Of a stretch of DNA of 64,000 nucleotides, positions 15,451 to 24,567 are shown in pieces. The notes beneath the pieces were generated by a model. It made no database searches. It saw only the letters and a program-made list of their open reading frames with translations, and was not told the origin of the DNA. How positions within the stretch are numbered: the stretch's first letter is position 1; each line of letters begins with the position of its first letter. This DNA is from Paenibacillus endoradicis (GTDB lineage: Bacteria > Bacillota > Bacilli > Paenibacillales > Paenibacillaceae), in NCBI RefSeq assembly GCF_024721975.1, contig NZ_JANQBB010000003.1:558001-622000 (forward strand), given 5' to 3'. Both the position numbers and the translations under genes were made by a program.

Positions 15451-18060
15451 ATGAACCGTTTAGAAGGATTAAGTGAGAAAATATTTTTGGATAGATATGC
15501 TCGCAAAAATGCTGAAGCATCAAAGGTAGAAGTTGGTGATACTGTACTAGTATTATTGAAAGACGATCTCGCATTTCCTGTAAAGGAAGCAGGCGAAATA
15601 TTGTCACGTCAAGGTGAGCAAGTTGAAGTGAAATTGCGTAATGGTGACATTGTTCAATCCACGATCAGTAAACTAACACATACAATAGAGAAAACTCCTG
15701 AAGAAATGTGGTCTAGACTTGCTGGCGCGATGTCATCTGTTGAAGACGAGGACAAGCAAGCATTATGGCAAGAAAGATTTCAATATATATTAGATGATTG
15801 GAAATTAGTTCCTGGTGGACGTATAGCTGCAGGAGCCGGTGCAAGTGATGAATTAACATTATTCAACTGCTACGTCATTCCATCACCGAAGGATAGTCGT
15901 GGTGGCATTATGTCTACATTGACAGAAATGACAGAGATTATGGCTCGAGGCGGTGGTGTAGGTATTAATCTATCTTCATTACGTCCGAAAAGAGCAGTTG
16001 TTGTTGGCGTCAATGGTTCATCCAGTGGTGCTGTATCTTGGGGGGGATTATTCAGTTATACAACTGGATTAATCGAACAAGGTGGTAGTCGTCGCGGCGC
16101 GTTGATGCTAATGATCAATGACTGGCATCCAGATGTACAAGAATTTATTACAGTGAAACAGTCGATGGGCAAGATTACGAATGCTAATTTATCCGTATGC
16201 GTGAGCGATGGATTTATGGAGGCTGTTAAGCAAGATAGCGACTGGGATCTGGTATTCCCTGATACGACAGAAGCAGGATACGATGATCTATGGGATGGCG
16301 ATCTAGAAGCTTGGAAAGCATTAGGTAAGAAAGTTATCGTTCATAAGACAGTTAAAGCACGTGAAATATGGTCAGCTATTATTGAATCTGCTTGGAAATC
16401 AGCAGAACCAGGTGTAGTGTTTATGGAACGCTACAATAATATGTCTAACAGTTGGTACTTTAATCCGATTATTGCGACTAATCCGTGCGGAGAACAAGGA
16501 TTACCTGCATGGGGAGTATGTAACTTATCTGCAATTAATTTATCTAAGTTCTATGATGAAGAGAATGATGATGTTGCTTGGAATGAACTTGCGAAAGTGA
16601 CGAATTGGGCTGTAAGATTCCTTGATAATGTGATCGACAGAACACCATATCACTTCCCTGAAAATGAGCTGAATCAGAAAAAAGAACGTCGCATCGGGCT
16701 TGGAACGATGGGTCTAGCGGAATTGATGATTAAGCTGAAAGTTCGATATGGATCATCTGAATCTTTAGATTTCCTTGATAAATTATATGGATTTATGGCG
16801 AAGGAAGCATATTTAGCCTCAGCCGAAATTGCTGCCGATAAAGGTAGCTTTACAGCGTTTGATCGTGAGTTGTATTTGCAAAGCGGATTTATGAAGAACA
16901 TTATTGCTGAATTCCCGGAAGTGCAAGCAGCAATAGAAGCAACAGGTATGCGTAATGTAACGGTAATTACACAAGCACCAACAGGAAGCACTGGAACAAT
17001 GGTGGGGACTTCTACTGGTATTGAGCCTTATTTTGCTTTTGAATATTACCGTCAAAGTCGTTTAGGATTCGATGTTCAGTATGTACCAATTGCACAGCAA
17101 TGGCTCGATGCTCATCCGAATGAGCAATTACCTGACTACTTCGTAACAGCAATGACGCTTACAGCTGAAGATCATATTCAAGTTCAAGCTGCCATTCAAC
17201 GCTGGGTGGATAGCTCTATTTCTAAGACTGCGAATTGTCCTAATGACTTTACAGTTGAGGAAACTGAAAAGTTGTATGAGCTGGCTTATGAGTTAGGCTG
17301 TAAAGGGGTAACGATTTACCGGGATGGCAGTCGCGACGTTCAAGTGTTATCTACCGCACCAAGTAAGGATGAAGCGAAGAAAGAGAAGATAGTTACAGCA
17401 GATTCTGAGAAAGAAGCTATTAGTGGCTTAGAACAACAATCACTTTCATTAAATGGACAGTCTGAAGGACCAATTGGTATCAGTGGTAAAGTAGTCGCTA
17501 CTAATAATGAAGATCGTCAATATAAACGTCGTCCGCAAGTATTGAAAGGGGCAACGTATCGTATGAATACGCCACTTGGTATGGCGTACATTACCATTAA
17601 TGATCTCGATGACGTTCCTTCAGAAATTTTCTTAATCGTGGGTAAAGCTGGGTCAGATGTATTTGCGATGGCAGAAGCGCTTGGTCGAGTTTGCTCATTA
17701 TTCCTACGATATGGCGAGCATGGCAATAAAGTGGCATTACTTATTAAGCATTTGAAAGGTATTGGCGGCACTGGAGCGATAGGATTTGGTAACAATCGTG
17801 TTGAGTCAATTGCTGATGCTGTGGCGAAGGCATTGGAAATGCATTTACAAGCAAATGTTGTTGAGCCTGAATATGAACAAATGGAGCTTGCAGGGGAGTT
17901 TCTAAGCGTAGATATCGTACCGCACGCCGCAACAAGTGTAGTGCATCAGCATGGATTGCACGATAGCATTGATCTTTGCCCATCCTGTGGATTAGCGACG
18001 CTGATTAATATTGAGGGATGTAAGCAATGCAGCTCTTGTGGCTATAGTAAATGTAATTGA
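15451..18060 (+). CDS. nrdJ: Class II (adenosylcobalamin-dependent) ribonucleotide reductase
   Basis: Converts ribonucleotides to deoxyribonucleotides using adenosylcobalamin to generate the thiyl radical, so no NrdF or NrdG partner is needed. Seen: LFNCYVIPSPKDS with the first redox Cys, ARGGGVGINLSSLRP, the NPCGEQ active-site motif at about residues 344-349, QAPTGSTGTM, then a TSCPD domain (PLGMAYITIND, SEIFLIVGKAG) and a C-terminal Cys-rich tail LCPSCGLATL..CKQCSSCG that would re-reduce the active site. 869 residues from ATG 15451 (GGGGTGA upstream); GTG 15442 is less well placed. Paired NrdR boxes sit at the promoter. No cobalamin riboswitch was seen. A terminator follows. Confidence 0.93.
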   Translation: MNRLEGLSEKIFLDRYARKNAEASKVEVGDTVLVLLKDDLAFPVKEAGEILSRQGEQVEVKLRNGDIVQSTISKLTHTIEKTPEEMWSRLAGAMSSVEDEDKQALWQERFQYILDDWKLVPGGRIAAGAGASDELTLFNCYVIPSPKDSRGGIMSTLTEMTEIMARGGGVGINLSSLRPKRAVVVGVNGSSSGAVSWGGLFSYTTGLIEQGGSRRGALMLMINDWHPDVQEFITVKQSMGKITNANLSVCVSDGFMEAVKQDSDWDLVFPDTTEAGYDDLWDGDLEAWKALGKKVIVHKTVKAREIWSAIIESAWKSAEPGVVFMERYNNMSNSWYFNPIIATNPCGEQGLPAWGVCNLSAINLSKFYDEENDDVAWNELAKVTNWAVRFLDNVIDRTPYHFPENELNQKKERRIGLGTMGLAELMIKLKVRYGSSESLDFLDKLYGFMAKEAYLASAEIAADKGSFTAFDRELYLQSGFMKNIIAEFPEVQAAIEATGMRNVTVITQAPTGSTGTMVGTSTGIEPYFAFEYYRQSRLGFDVQYVPIAQQWLDAHPNEQLPDYFVTAMTLTAEDHIQVQAAIQRWVDSSISKTANCPNDFTVEETEKLYELAYELGCKGVTIYRDGSRDVQVLSTAPSKDEAKKEKIVTADSEKEAISGLEQQSLSLNGQSEGPIGISGKVVATNNEDRQYKRRPQVLKGATYRMNTPLGMAYITINDLDDVPSEIFLIVGKAGSDVFAMAEALGRVCSLFLRYGEHGNKVALLIKHLKGIGGTGAIGFGNNRVESIADAVAKALEMHLQANVVEPEYEQMELAGEFLSVDIVPHAATSVVHQHGLHDSIDLCPSCGLATLINIEGCKQCSSCGYSKCN

Positions 18061-18110
18061 GTAGTGGCTAGGCTAGAGACTATATTCACAGAAAAATATA
18101 ATCGACGTTT

Positions 18111-18145
18111 AAGGTGCATCGTGTTTCCAGATGCACCTTCTTTGC
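18111..18145 (+). terminator. Terminator after nrdJ
   Basis: AAGGTGCATC pairs perfectly with GATGCACCTT across a 9-base loop, followed by CTTTG. The T tract is short. Confidence 0.7.
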
Positions 18146-18372
18146 GAATTTATGTAATCAGTAGTATATAGCTACCTAGAATTGAAAAGAGGAGATAGCA
18201 ATGTGGAACTTTAATTATTACCTAATCCAAAGAAAAATATAATTTATGTATTTAATATAATATCATAAAACTTTATGACAAAATATTAATTTGACTATCA
18301 TTCGATTGCTCCCCATTATTATAGAATATCGTTAGCTCTGAGAGCTATCTTTTGCTTTAGTGGGAGGCATCT
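18146..18372. other. Spacer between nrdJ and the PBP gene
   Basis: AT-rich spacer. AAGAGGAG precedes an ATG at 18201, but the frame stops after 13 codons (MWNFNYYLIQRKI), so this is either a leader peptide or the stub of a lost gene. A weak promoter-like TTGACT (18291-18296) with CATTAT 17 bases on lies before the PBP gene. Confidence 0.35.
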
Positions 18373-20499
18373 ATGATTAAACATAATTTACATAAAAGCC
18401 AAGGAACCAGCCGGAGGCTCTCCGGCATTTTTAAGTTGCTGAAGCGATTCCGAATATGGATCATCGGGATCGTGCTTATACTTACTTCGCTATTAGCAAT
18501 CGGGGCCTATTGGATACATAGTCTTGATATCGCCAAGTTAGTCGTTCCTATATCTGCTCCGACCCAATTCATAGATCGGTACGGAGAGGTTAGTTCCGAG
18601 GTCACTTCTGCAAAAATCGAATATGTGCCGATCGATCAAGTTCCGCTGCATCTCCAGCAGGCGATCATCGCGGTCGAAGATAAGAGATATTATGATCACA
18701 CCGGAGTAGACATCTTCGGAATTGTTCGAGCAACTTTCCGTAATGCAAAGGAAGGCGGTGCAGTACAAGGCGGAAGCACGATTACTCAGCAGCTTGCTAA
18801 GAACGTATTTTTAACGGGTGAAAAAACATTCTCGCGCAAGCTGACGGAAGCTGCTTATGCACTCAAGATCGAGGCACTTTATGATAAGGACCAAATTCTC
18901 GAAATGTATTTGAATCAAATTTATTTTGGAGAAGGCCAATGGGGAGTGCAAAGGGCAGCCAAGCGGTATTTCGGCAAACAAACGAGGGATTTGACGTTGG
19001 CCGAGAGCGCTTTGCTTGCCGCATTACCGAAAGCACCAAGTCGATATTCTCCGCTTAAGAATAAGGAAATCGCTTTGGAGCGTCGCAACCTCGTGCTAGG
19101 TTTAATGAAAGATGAGGGTTTTATCTCCGAAATAGATTATGAACACGCCAAAGCAGAACCGATTAATGCGCTGAAGGAAATTCCTCAGGAACAGGTCAAC
19201 CATTTGCTAGGTCAATACGCTTCATATATGGATGAAGTAATCGAAGAGGCCATTCGTGTATATGGATTTACCGAGCGTCAAATGCTTGCTGGAAATCTAC
19301 TCATCTACACAGAGCTGGATCCTGCGGTTCAGAACGCAATGGAAGAAACATACCGCAATGAATCCCTGTTCCCAGAAAGTGCATCCGACCAACTACTGCA
19401 GAGCGGGGCAGTCATCATGGATCCGTCTACTGGGGGGGTACGCGGAATTGTTGGGCAGAGAGGAGAGCATACATTCCGTGGTTTCAATCATGCTACACAG
19501 CTTGTTAGGCAACCCGGATCGGTATTCAAACCATTAATCGTCTACGCGCCTGCTATGGAAAGAGGGTACGATAAAAATTCACAGTTGTATGATGGTCCAT
19601 TGGATATTCAGGGTTACCGACCTAATAACGTGGATCACCTGACTTTAGGGCAAGTATCGCTCCAAGAGGCGGTTATCCAATCCAGAAATATTCCTGCGGT
19701 ATGGCTATTGAACGAAATTGGACTTACTACCGGAATAGAGTTTGTAGAGAAACTCGGTATTCCGCTAGTAGAGGAAGATCGTAATTTAAGTGTGGCGCTG
19801 GGCGGATTGTCTCAAGGAGTGTCTCCACTTCAAATCGCGCAGGGCTATAGTGTGTTCCCTAATCTTGGAGTACAGGTTCAAGCGCATACGATTACAAAAA
19901 TTACAACTGTGGACGGACAAGTTTTAGTTGAGGCCAAGCACCAACCGGTTAAAGTTATGTCTCCGGAGAACGCTTATGCAATGACTGAAGTACTGCAAGA
20001 TGTTGTGAGGGAAGGTACAGGAAAGAATGCGGCAATCGATCGTACTGTGGCTGGGAAAACGGGATCGACGCAGCTTCCGCAGAATAAACAGTTCGAAGGG
20101 ATCGCAGGCGGTGTTAAAGATGCATGGTTTGTCGGCTATACGCCAGAGCTGGTAGGGGCGATTTGGCTAGGCTACGATCTCACGGATAGCAATCATTATT
20201 TGACAACATCCGGCGGTCAATACCCTGCTTTAATTTTCAGCGAAATGATGTCCTTAGCCTTAAAGGATGTTCCTGCATCTGAGTTTAAACGTCCTATACG
20301 CGAACAACCGAAAGAAAAAGAGAGTACTATTATTGGCAATAAAACAAATCAGGGAAATAAAAAAGAGAAGAAAGAGGAAGAGAAAAAGAAGAAAGAAGAA
20401 GAGAAAAAGAAGAAAGAAGAAAAGAAGAAAGAAGAAAAGAAGAAAGAAGAAAAGAAAAAGAAGAAAGAAGAAGAGAAAAGAAAGAATACAGAAAAATAG
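18373..20499 (+). CDS. Class A penicillin-binding protein (GT51 plus transpeptidase)
   Basis: Bifunctional peptidoglycan synthase of 708 residues. It has a short cytoplasmic start and one membrane anchor at about residues 29-50. The GT51 glycosyltransferase carries EDKRYYDHTG (catalytic Glu), GGSTITQQLAKN and EMYLNQIYFGEG. The transpeptidase carries SVFK (about S384), SRN and KTGS (about K562). From about residue 660 the protein is almost only Lys and Glu, encoded by a purine-only DNA tract. The gene is visibly richer in G+C and uses more CGG/GCG/CCG codons than its neighbours, suggesting a different origin. GGGAGGC precedes the ATG. Both active sites look intact. Confidence 0.9.
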   Translation: MIKHNLHKSQGTSRRLSGIFKLLKRFRIWIIGIVLILTSLLAIGAYWIHSLDIAKLVVPISAPTQFIDRYGEVSSEVTSAKIEYVPIDQVPLHLQQAIIAVEDKRYYDHTGVDIFGIVRATFRNAKEGGAVQGGSTITQQLAKNVFLTGEKTFSRKLTEAAYALKIEALYDKDQILEMYLNQIYFGEGQWGVQRAAKRYFGKQTRDLTLAESALLAALPKAPSRYSPLKNKEIALERRNLVLGLMKDEGFISEIDYEHAKAEPINALKEIPQEQVNHLLGQYASYMDEVIEEAIRVYGFTERQMLAGNLLIYTELDPAVQNAMEETYRNESLFPESASDQLLQSGAVIMDPSTGGVRGIVGQRGEHTFRGFNHATQLVRQPGSVFKPLIVYAPAMERGYDKNSQLYDGPLDIQGYRPNNVDHLTLGQVSLQEAVIQSRNIPAVWLLNEIGLTTGIEFVEKLGIPLVEEDRNLSVALGGLSQGVSPLQIAQGYSVFPNLGVQVQAHTITKITTVDGQVLVEAKHQPVKVMSPENAYAMTEVLQDVVREGTGKNAAIDRTVAGKTGSTQLPQNKQFEGIAGGVKDAWFVGYTPELVGAIWLGYDLTDSNHYLTTSGGQYPALIFSEMMSLALKDVPASEFKRPIREQPKEKESTIIGNKTNQGNKKEKKEEEKKKKEEEKKKKEEKKKEEKKKEEKKKKKEEEKRKNTEK
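20355..20498 (+). repeat. Polypurine GAA/AAG tract encoding the Lys/Glu tail
   Basis: About 140 bases with almost no pyrimidine on the plus strand, made of irregular AAGAAAGAAGAA units. It encodes the charged C-terminus of the PBP and is a likely site of slippage-driven length change. Confidence 0.85.
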
Positions 20500-21126
20500 A
20501 AAATATGAATCCTATGACCTGCGAACTACGGTAGTTCCTTGTTGACTGACCTCTCATTTGACGGGATCAGCCTTATTTTATATAGTGACGGATTATTATC
20601 CTTTGTATTTCGAATTACAATCTAATACTGCAAGCTCAACAACAGGTTAGGCATCGCCCTATTATTACTGTATGTGTTAACTCTGCCTATTCGACACATG
20701 TGGAGTATTGCTCACTGTTGGTTAGAAAAAACTAATAATGGAGATGTATTGGCGTATATAGCAACGGAGCGGGTACAGTCTCGCTTCTTTTTTTGACTAT
20801 ATATATCTTTAGGTGAGGCTAGAGACAGTTGGACAGTCGTCCTTTGTTATACCCTAGCCAGTGCCTGACGGAGAATTTATTGTTCATTAGCAGTGGTTAA
20901 GGCTTGTCATACCCGCCTGGAAATTTTACGAATATCCTCTTGTACGCACATGGAAGCCTTACCTTAAATTAGAGCCAGTATGTTAACGGTGAGAGCCTTC
21001 AAGAAAATATTGGCTCTCAATCACCTAATTCAACTATCGTTCTTCGTAAGCGTAGTCGTCTGATGTCCAAAGAAATCAATTTCTCTCCCATAATTTTTTA
21101 CACGTAAGCGTCTACACTTATTTTTG
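20500..21126. other. Long spacer between the PBP gene and hisB
   Basis: No gene recognised in 627 bases on either strand. It holds a terminator-like hairpin at 20763-20794 and a hairpin at 20988-21025 (GAGAGCC/GGCTCTC). Base composition is mixed and no frame stays open over a meaningful length. Confidence 0.6.
20763..20794 (+). terminator. Probable terminator downstream of the PBP gene
   Basis: GGAGCG and CGCTTC pair (one G-T wobble) across a short loop and run into TTTTTTT. It lies 260 bases after the PBP stop. Confidence 0.6.
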
Positions 21127-21714
21127 TCATATTGATAACGTACCCTTCGTAGACGGAATAACATCGCCTGTTATCCTAATTGCTTTCTTCAACGCATCGC
21201 CGAATGCCACGAAAATTGCCTCATTTATATGGTGTGTATTTCTGCCGTATTTCAAATTGATGTGCATGGTTATTCCGCTATTATGCGCTACAGCGACAAA
21301 AAACTCTTCGGTTAATTCGGTTTCAAACTCGCCTACTCGTGTTGAATGCATTTCCACGTTAATCACTAAAAAGGAGCGATTAGATATACTCAAATCCACT
21401 ATTGCTAAGCTCTCATCCATAGGTATACGCGAACTACCATAACGGTTTATGCCTTTTTTATCCCCTATAGCCTTTTTGATTGCTTGCCCCAAGCATATTC
21501 CAATGTCTTCAACCGTGTGATGCCCATCTATCTCTAAATCACCTTTACAATCCACATTTAGTTTTATTCCTGCCCTAAAAGCAAAAAGCATGAGCATATG
21601 GTTAAAGAATCCAATCCCCGTGTTGATGTTGCCTTCACTGTATTCATCGAGATTAAGCTCCAGTTTAATTTCTGTTTCTTTTGTTTTTCTGTTAATTAAT
21701 GCCTCCCGCACCAT
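21127..21714 (-). CDS. hisB: Imidazoleglycerol-phosphate dehydratase
   Basis: Dehydrates imidazole glycerol phosphate to imidazole acetol phosphate, step 6 of histidine biosynthesis; cytoplasmic, Mn-dependent. 195 residues, the length of monofunctional HisB. Metal-binding motifs are seen: GFFNHMLMLFA, DGHHTVEDIG, MDESLAIVDLS, VAVAHNSGITMHI and GRNTHHINEAIFVAFGDALK. AAGGGAG precedes the ATG. It stands alone: no other his gene lies within 20 kb on either side, and it sits among accessory genes, so it may be a second copy or an acquired stray. Confidence 0.92.
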   Translation of the reverse strand: MVREALINRKTKETEIKLELNLDEYSEGNINTGIGFFNHMLMLFAFRAGIKLNVDCKGDLEIDGHHTVEDIGICLGQAIKKAIGDKKGINRYGSSRIPMDESLAIVDLSISNRSFLVINVEMHSTRVGEFETELTEEFFVAVAHNSGITMHINLKYGRNTHHINEAIFVAFGDALKKAIRITGDVIPSTKGTLSI

Positions 21715-22251
21715 AAAAAACTCCCTTCCTAACTGAGGTTTTGTCTTTGGAAATTGCTAGCCTAATGAATTCGATTAAGACCACATCCTTTATCGCTTTA
21801 CTCCTCTAATATATTATTGTAATAAATTAATAATGTAAAGTTATGTAAGCCGGTCGACCACGCTAAACTCCCATTAGCTTAATGCCCACTCTTAATAATG
21901 CAGTTCACAGCTTAAACAAACCAATTCGAATAACAACAGCTTTGTTATGTATCAACTTGGATACGTGAGGGCTCTCTAAGAGTATTCCTAGAGGTGAAGG
22001 GTTTTGATATTGTCAATATCCTTTGACATTTAAAAGAGGGTGTGCGTTTAATACATACCCTTTCAACTTTGAATTATTAAATCCATCCAGAATAACTAAG
22101 TGTGGCCTATGCCATAGGAGAGAACCTCCCCAGTTGGGGGTTATTTCATTTTTACAACTTAAATCAAACTTGCAACGGCCATAAAGAGTGAAGAAGATAT
22201 TTTTTCATAGATTCGAATATAAACAATTTTTAACGAGGAGAGGGATAGATT
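21715..22251. other. Spacer between hisB and the accessory GNAT gene
   Basis: 537 bases with no convincing gene. Two hairpins are visible: one near 22030-22062 (AAAGAGGGTGTG with CATACCCTTT) and one near 22126-22143 (AACCTCCCC with GGGGGTT) followed by a T-rich stretch. Either could be the terminator of a lost gene. Confidence 0.5.
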
Positions 22252-22386
22252 ATGATGTCGGGAAACCAAGAATGGATTAATGATAGACTTATCAGAAAGG
22301 CAACTCAGTACGCTTACGGTGAGTCGAAATTTTTTATGCCGTTACCCCATGTCGGCTCCTATTCAAATATACAAAATAACAGTTAA
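22252..22386 (+). CDS. Possible 44-residue small protein
   Basis: A short frame starting ATGATG behind GAGGAGAGGG, encoding MMSGNQEWINDRLIRKATQY and 24 further residues before TAA. The ribosome-binding site is strong but the protein is not recognised and could be the 5' stub of a decayed gene. It lies 87 bases before the GNAT start. Confidence 0.3.
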   Translation: MMSGNQEWINDRLIRKATQYAYGESKFFMPLPHVGSYSNIQNNS

Positions 22387-22473
22387 TTGTCAGGTTGTTT
22401 TTAGTCGCTCAATTACTGTAGACTCTAGGACAGATATAACACGATGTCTATCATTGTGGAGGGGGCTTAGTTT

Positions 22474-22941
22474 GTGGAATTTAGAGAAATATCATGGGAC
22501 AACTTTATTGAATGTATTGAACTACAAGTTACAGAGGAACAGAAACTCTTTATCTCATCTAATCAACATGCACTCGCAGAAGCTTATATTGCTTCCAAAG
22601 AGGGTCAGGTCATTACTACATTTGCTATTTATAAACATGAAAAGATGGTTGGCTTTATTATGATGTATTATGACGATGGAAATGGCAATTTCGAATACGG
22701 CAGTTATGGAGTTTTTAAAATCATAATTGATTGGCGATATCAGGGCAAAGGGTATGGTAAAGAGGCCATGGTAAAAGCTATAGAATTTTTTAAGGCATCT
22801 AATTATGGAAAAGCTAGGGTAGTTGAACTAACGTATAAACCTGAAAACCTAGTTGCAAAAAATCTATATACATCGCTAGGTTTTGTTGAAACAGGGAATA
22901 TAAACCCTTCTGGTGAAGTATATGTTGAATCTCTCCTATAG
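22474..22941 (+). CDS. GNAT-family N-acetyltransferase
   Basis: Cytoplasmic acetyl-CoA-dependent acetyltransferase of 155 residues, probably acting on a small amine or amino acid (spermidine-type relatives share MEFREISWDNF-like starts). The acetyl-CoA loop reads DWRYQGKGYGKEAMVKAI (R/Q-x-x-G-x-G/A) at about residues 88-105, and ENLVAKNLYTSLGFVETG is the usual C-terminal motif. Translation starts at GTG 22474 after GGAGGGGG; there is no in-frame ATG nearby. A 127-residue frame overlapping its first half is a shadow. Confidence 0.85.
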   Translation: MEFREISWDNFIECIELQVTEEQKLFISSNQHALAEAYIASKEGQVITTFAIYKHEKMVGFIMMYYDDGNGNFEYGSYGVFKIIIDWRYQGKGYGKEAMVKAIEFFKASNYGKARVVELTYKPENLVAKNLYTSLGFVETGNINPSGEVYVESLL

Positions 22942-23263
22942 CCCGTTAAGCTCCTATTAAAATTTAGTTTGAAGCAACTGTAAAGAGACAATAGTAAAGA
23001 AGACGCAGCTGTAACAACAGAACCGAGCTTAACATTGGATCCATCTAGCACTTATTGAATACCTTCAGCTTCAAGTAAGTTGACAATCTTCCTCTAAAAT
23101 CCCCCGACTTTCCTTAGCAGTCTTGACAGATTTATCGACTCGTGGCAGGATAATATAGTTAAATTTAGTTTCTTATGTTTAATTAGTTTGCGAAAATTAG
23201 GGGTAGTTATATAAACATATGATATAGTTATTGATAACGAAAATTCAAAAGGAAGGTGTAGAT
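22942..23263. other. Spacer between the GNAT and APH-type genes
   Basis: 322 bases with no intact gene. On the minus strand short open stretches (for example LGSVVTAASSLLLSLYSCF) are broken by stops and could be decayed coding sequence; this is weak. Confidence 0.4.
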
Positions 23264-24244
23264 TTGAGTTTATTTCCTATTGATTACTCACTCTTGTCAA
23301 AGCAAGCCTTATTATCACATATAAAAGACAATTATGAAGTTTATGAACCTATTAATATAAAATACTTCCTTAGAGGTATGAACGATACTTATGTATTAGA
23401 AACTAAGTCAGAAAAATATATTTTTAGAGTTTATCGTGCTGATAGAAGAAATAAATCTGAGATTGCTTTTGAATTAGATTTATTGAATTTTCTATATAAG
23501 AATGATGTAAGCGTTTCAATACCGATCACAAAAAAAGATGGTACCCTCATTAATGAGTTTTTTGTCCCTGAAGGTGTAAAATATGGGGTTATGTTTAGTT
23601 TTGCTGAAGGTAATGAAAAGCCTATTCAAGCGGTAGAAGATAGTTATTTGTTTGGGAAAGCAGTTGCTCAAATTCATAAAGTTACTGATAGTTTTAGAAG
23701 TGAACACGTAAGAGCGAATCTTAATTTGGAACATCTAATTGAAAAACCACTTAACATAATCAAATTACATATGGAACATCGGCAAGAGGATTACAATTTT
23801 ATTTATGAACTAGTTTTAGGATTAAAGGAAAAGTTAGTGATGAAGATAGAAGAAGGTTTAGATTGGGGTGTTTGTCATGGCGACTTGCATGGTAACACAA
23901 ATGTAGCATTTACGGAAAACGGGAAATTGACACATTATGATTTCGATATTTCTGGTTATGGGTGGAGATCTTATGATATTGCAGAATTTAGATTAGCGAG
24001 AGAAATTCACAGTGGTCATAACAAGGAGGAAGTTGAAAGGCTTTGGGAAGCTTTTCTACACGGGTACAGGGACGTAAGAGATCTCAGTGAAAATGATGTT
24101 AAAGTGGTTTCAATATTTGTTGCACTTAGACAACTGTGGCTCTTTGGCTTATGTTTTAGTGAATCAGAACTAATAGGGGTAGCTGACTTCGATGATGGAT
24201 TTATTGACAGTAAGCTGGAGTATTTCAGGAACTTAATTTTTTGA
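23264..24244 (+). CDS. APH/choline-kinase-like phosphotransferase
   Basis: Aminoglycoside-phosphotransferase-fold kinase of 326 residues that would phosphorylate a small hydroxylated substrate using ATP. The phosphate loop region RGMNDTYVL, Lys/Arg in YIFRVYRADRR, the Brenner motif VCHGDLHGNTN and the metal-binding HYDFDISGYG are seen in order. SrkA/homoserine-kinase-II-type relatives have similar size. The likely start is TTG 23264 behind AAGGAAGGTG; the longer TTG at 23231 lies upstream of that site. The substrate is unknown, and drug resistance should not be assumed. Confidence 0.82.
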   Translation: MSLFPIDYSLLSKQALLSHIKDNYEVYEPINIKYFLRGMNDTYVLETKSEKYIFRVYRADRRNKSEIAFELDLLNFLYKNDVSVSIPITKKDGTLINEFFVPEGVKYGVMFSFAEGNEKPIQAVEDSYLFGKAVAQIHKVTDSFRSEHVRANLNLEHLIEKPLNIIKLHMEHRQEDYNFIYELVLGLKEKLVMKIEEGLDWGVCHGDLHGNTNVAFTENGKLTHYDFDISGYGWRSYDIAEFRLAREIHSGHNKEEVERLWEAFLHGYRDVRDLSENDVKVVSIFVALRQLWLFGLCFSESELIGVADFDDGFIDSKLEYFRNLIF

Positions 24245-24567
24245 TCTTTTTCATATCTCTATTGGTGAATATATATAAATTCTTCAACTCGACAAATCGA
24301 TTCTTCGACCTTCTTCGCCAGCCATACTAGCAGATATTTTATTCATTTTCATCATCTGTGGTACGGCGCTTGCAACATTAAGGGCTACTCTACTCAAGAA
24401 CATAAAAATGGAATAAAGAGACCAAGTTGTAGTTAAAAAGCATCAAACCAATGTTACCGGCATCGAAGACTAAATTATTGCATTGTATATTTGTTACCTT
24501 AATTCTTCTGGTTTTTCACCTGAATTAACGAAAAGTTGCTATTAATCTGATACAGGAGAATATAAAT
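24245..24567. other. Spacer with a minus-strand coding remnant
   Basis: 323 bases. On the minus strand 24284-24442 is open and reads like a membrane-protein C-terminus (WSLYSIFMFLSRVALNVASA, then MAGEEGRRIDLSS and a stop). It has no upstream continuation or ribosome-binding site. The rest is unremarkable apart from TACAGGAG before the 24568 gene. Confidence 0.35.

Noticed and set aside
20267..20545. Second Lys/Arg-rich frame and a minus-strand Ser/Leu-rich frame across the PBP tail
   Set aside because: Both are by-products of the purine-only tract read in other frames.
18071..20826. 10-base direct repeat GGCTAGAGAC on both sides of the PBP gene
   Set aside because: Ten-base matches are expected by chance many times in a window this size; no target-site or integrase context.
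22280..22663. 127-residue plus-strand frame overlapping the GNAT gene
   Set aside because: Out of frame with the clear GNAT protein, no ribosome-binding site at its start, and no protein-like motif.
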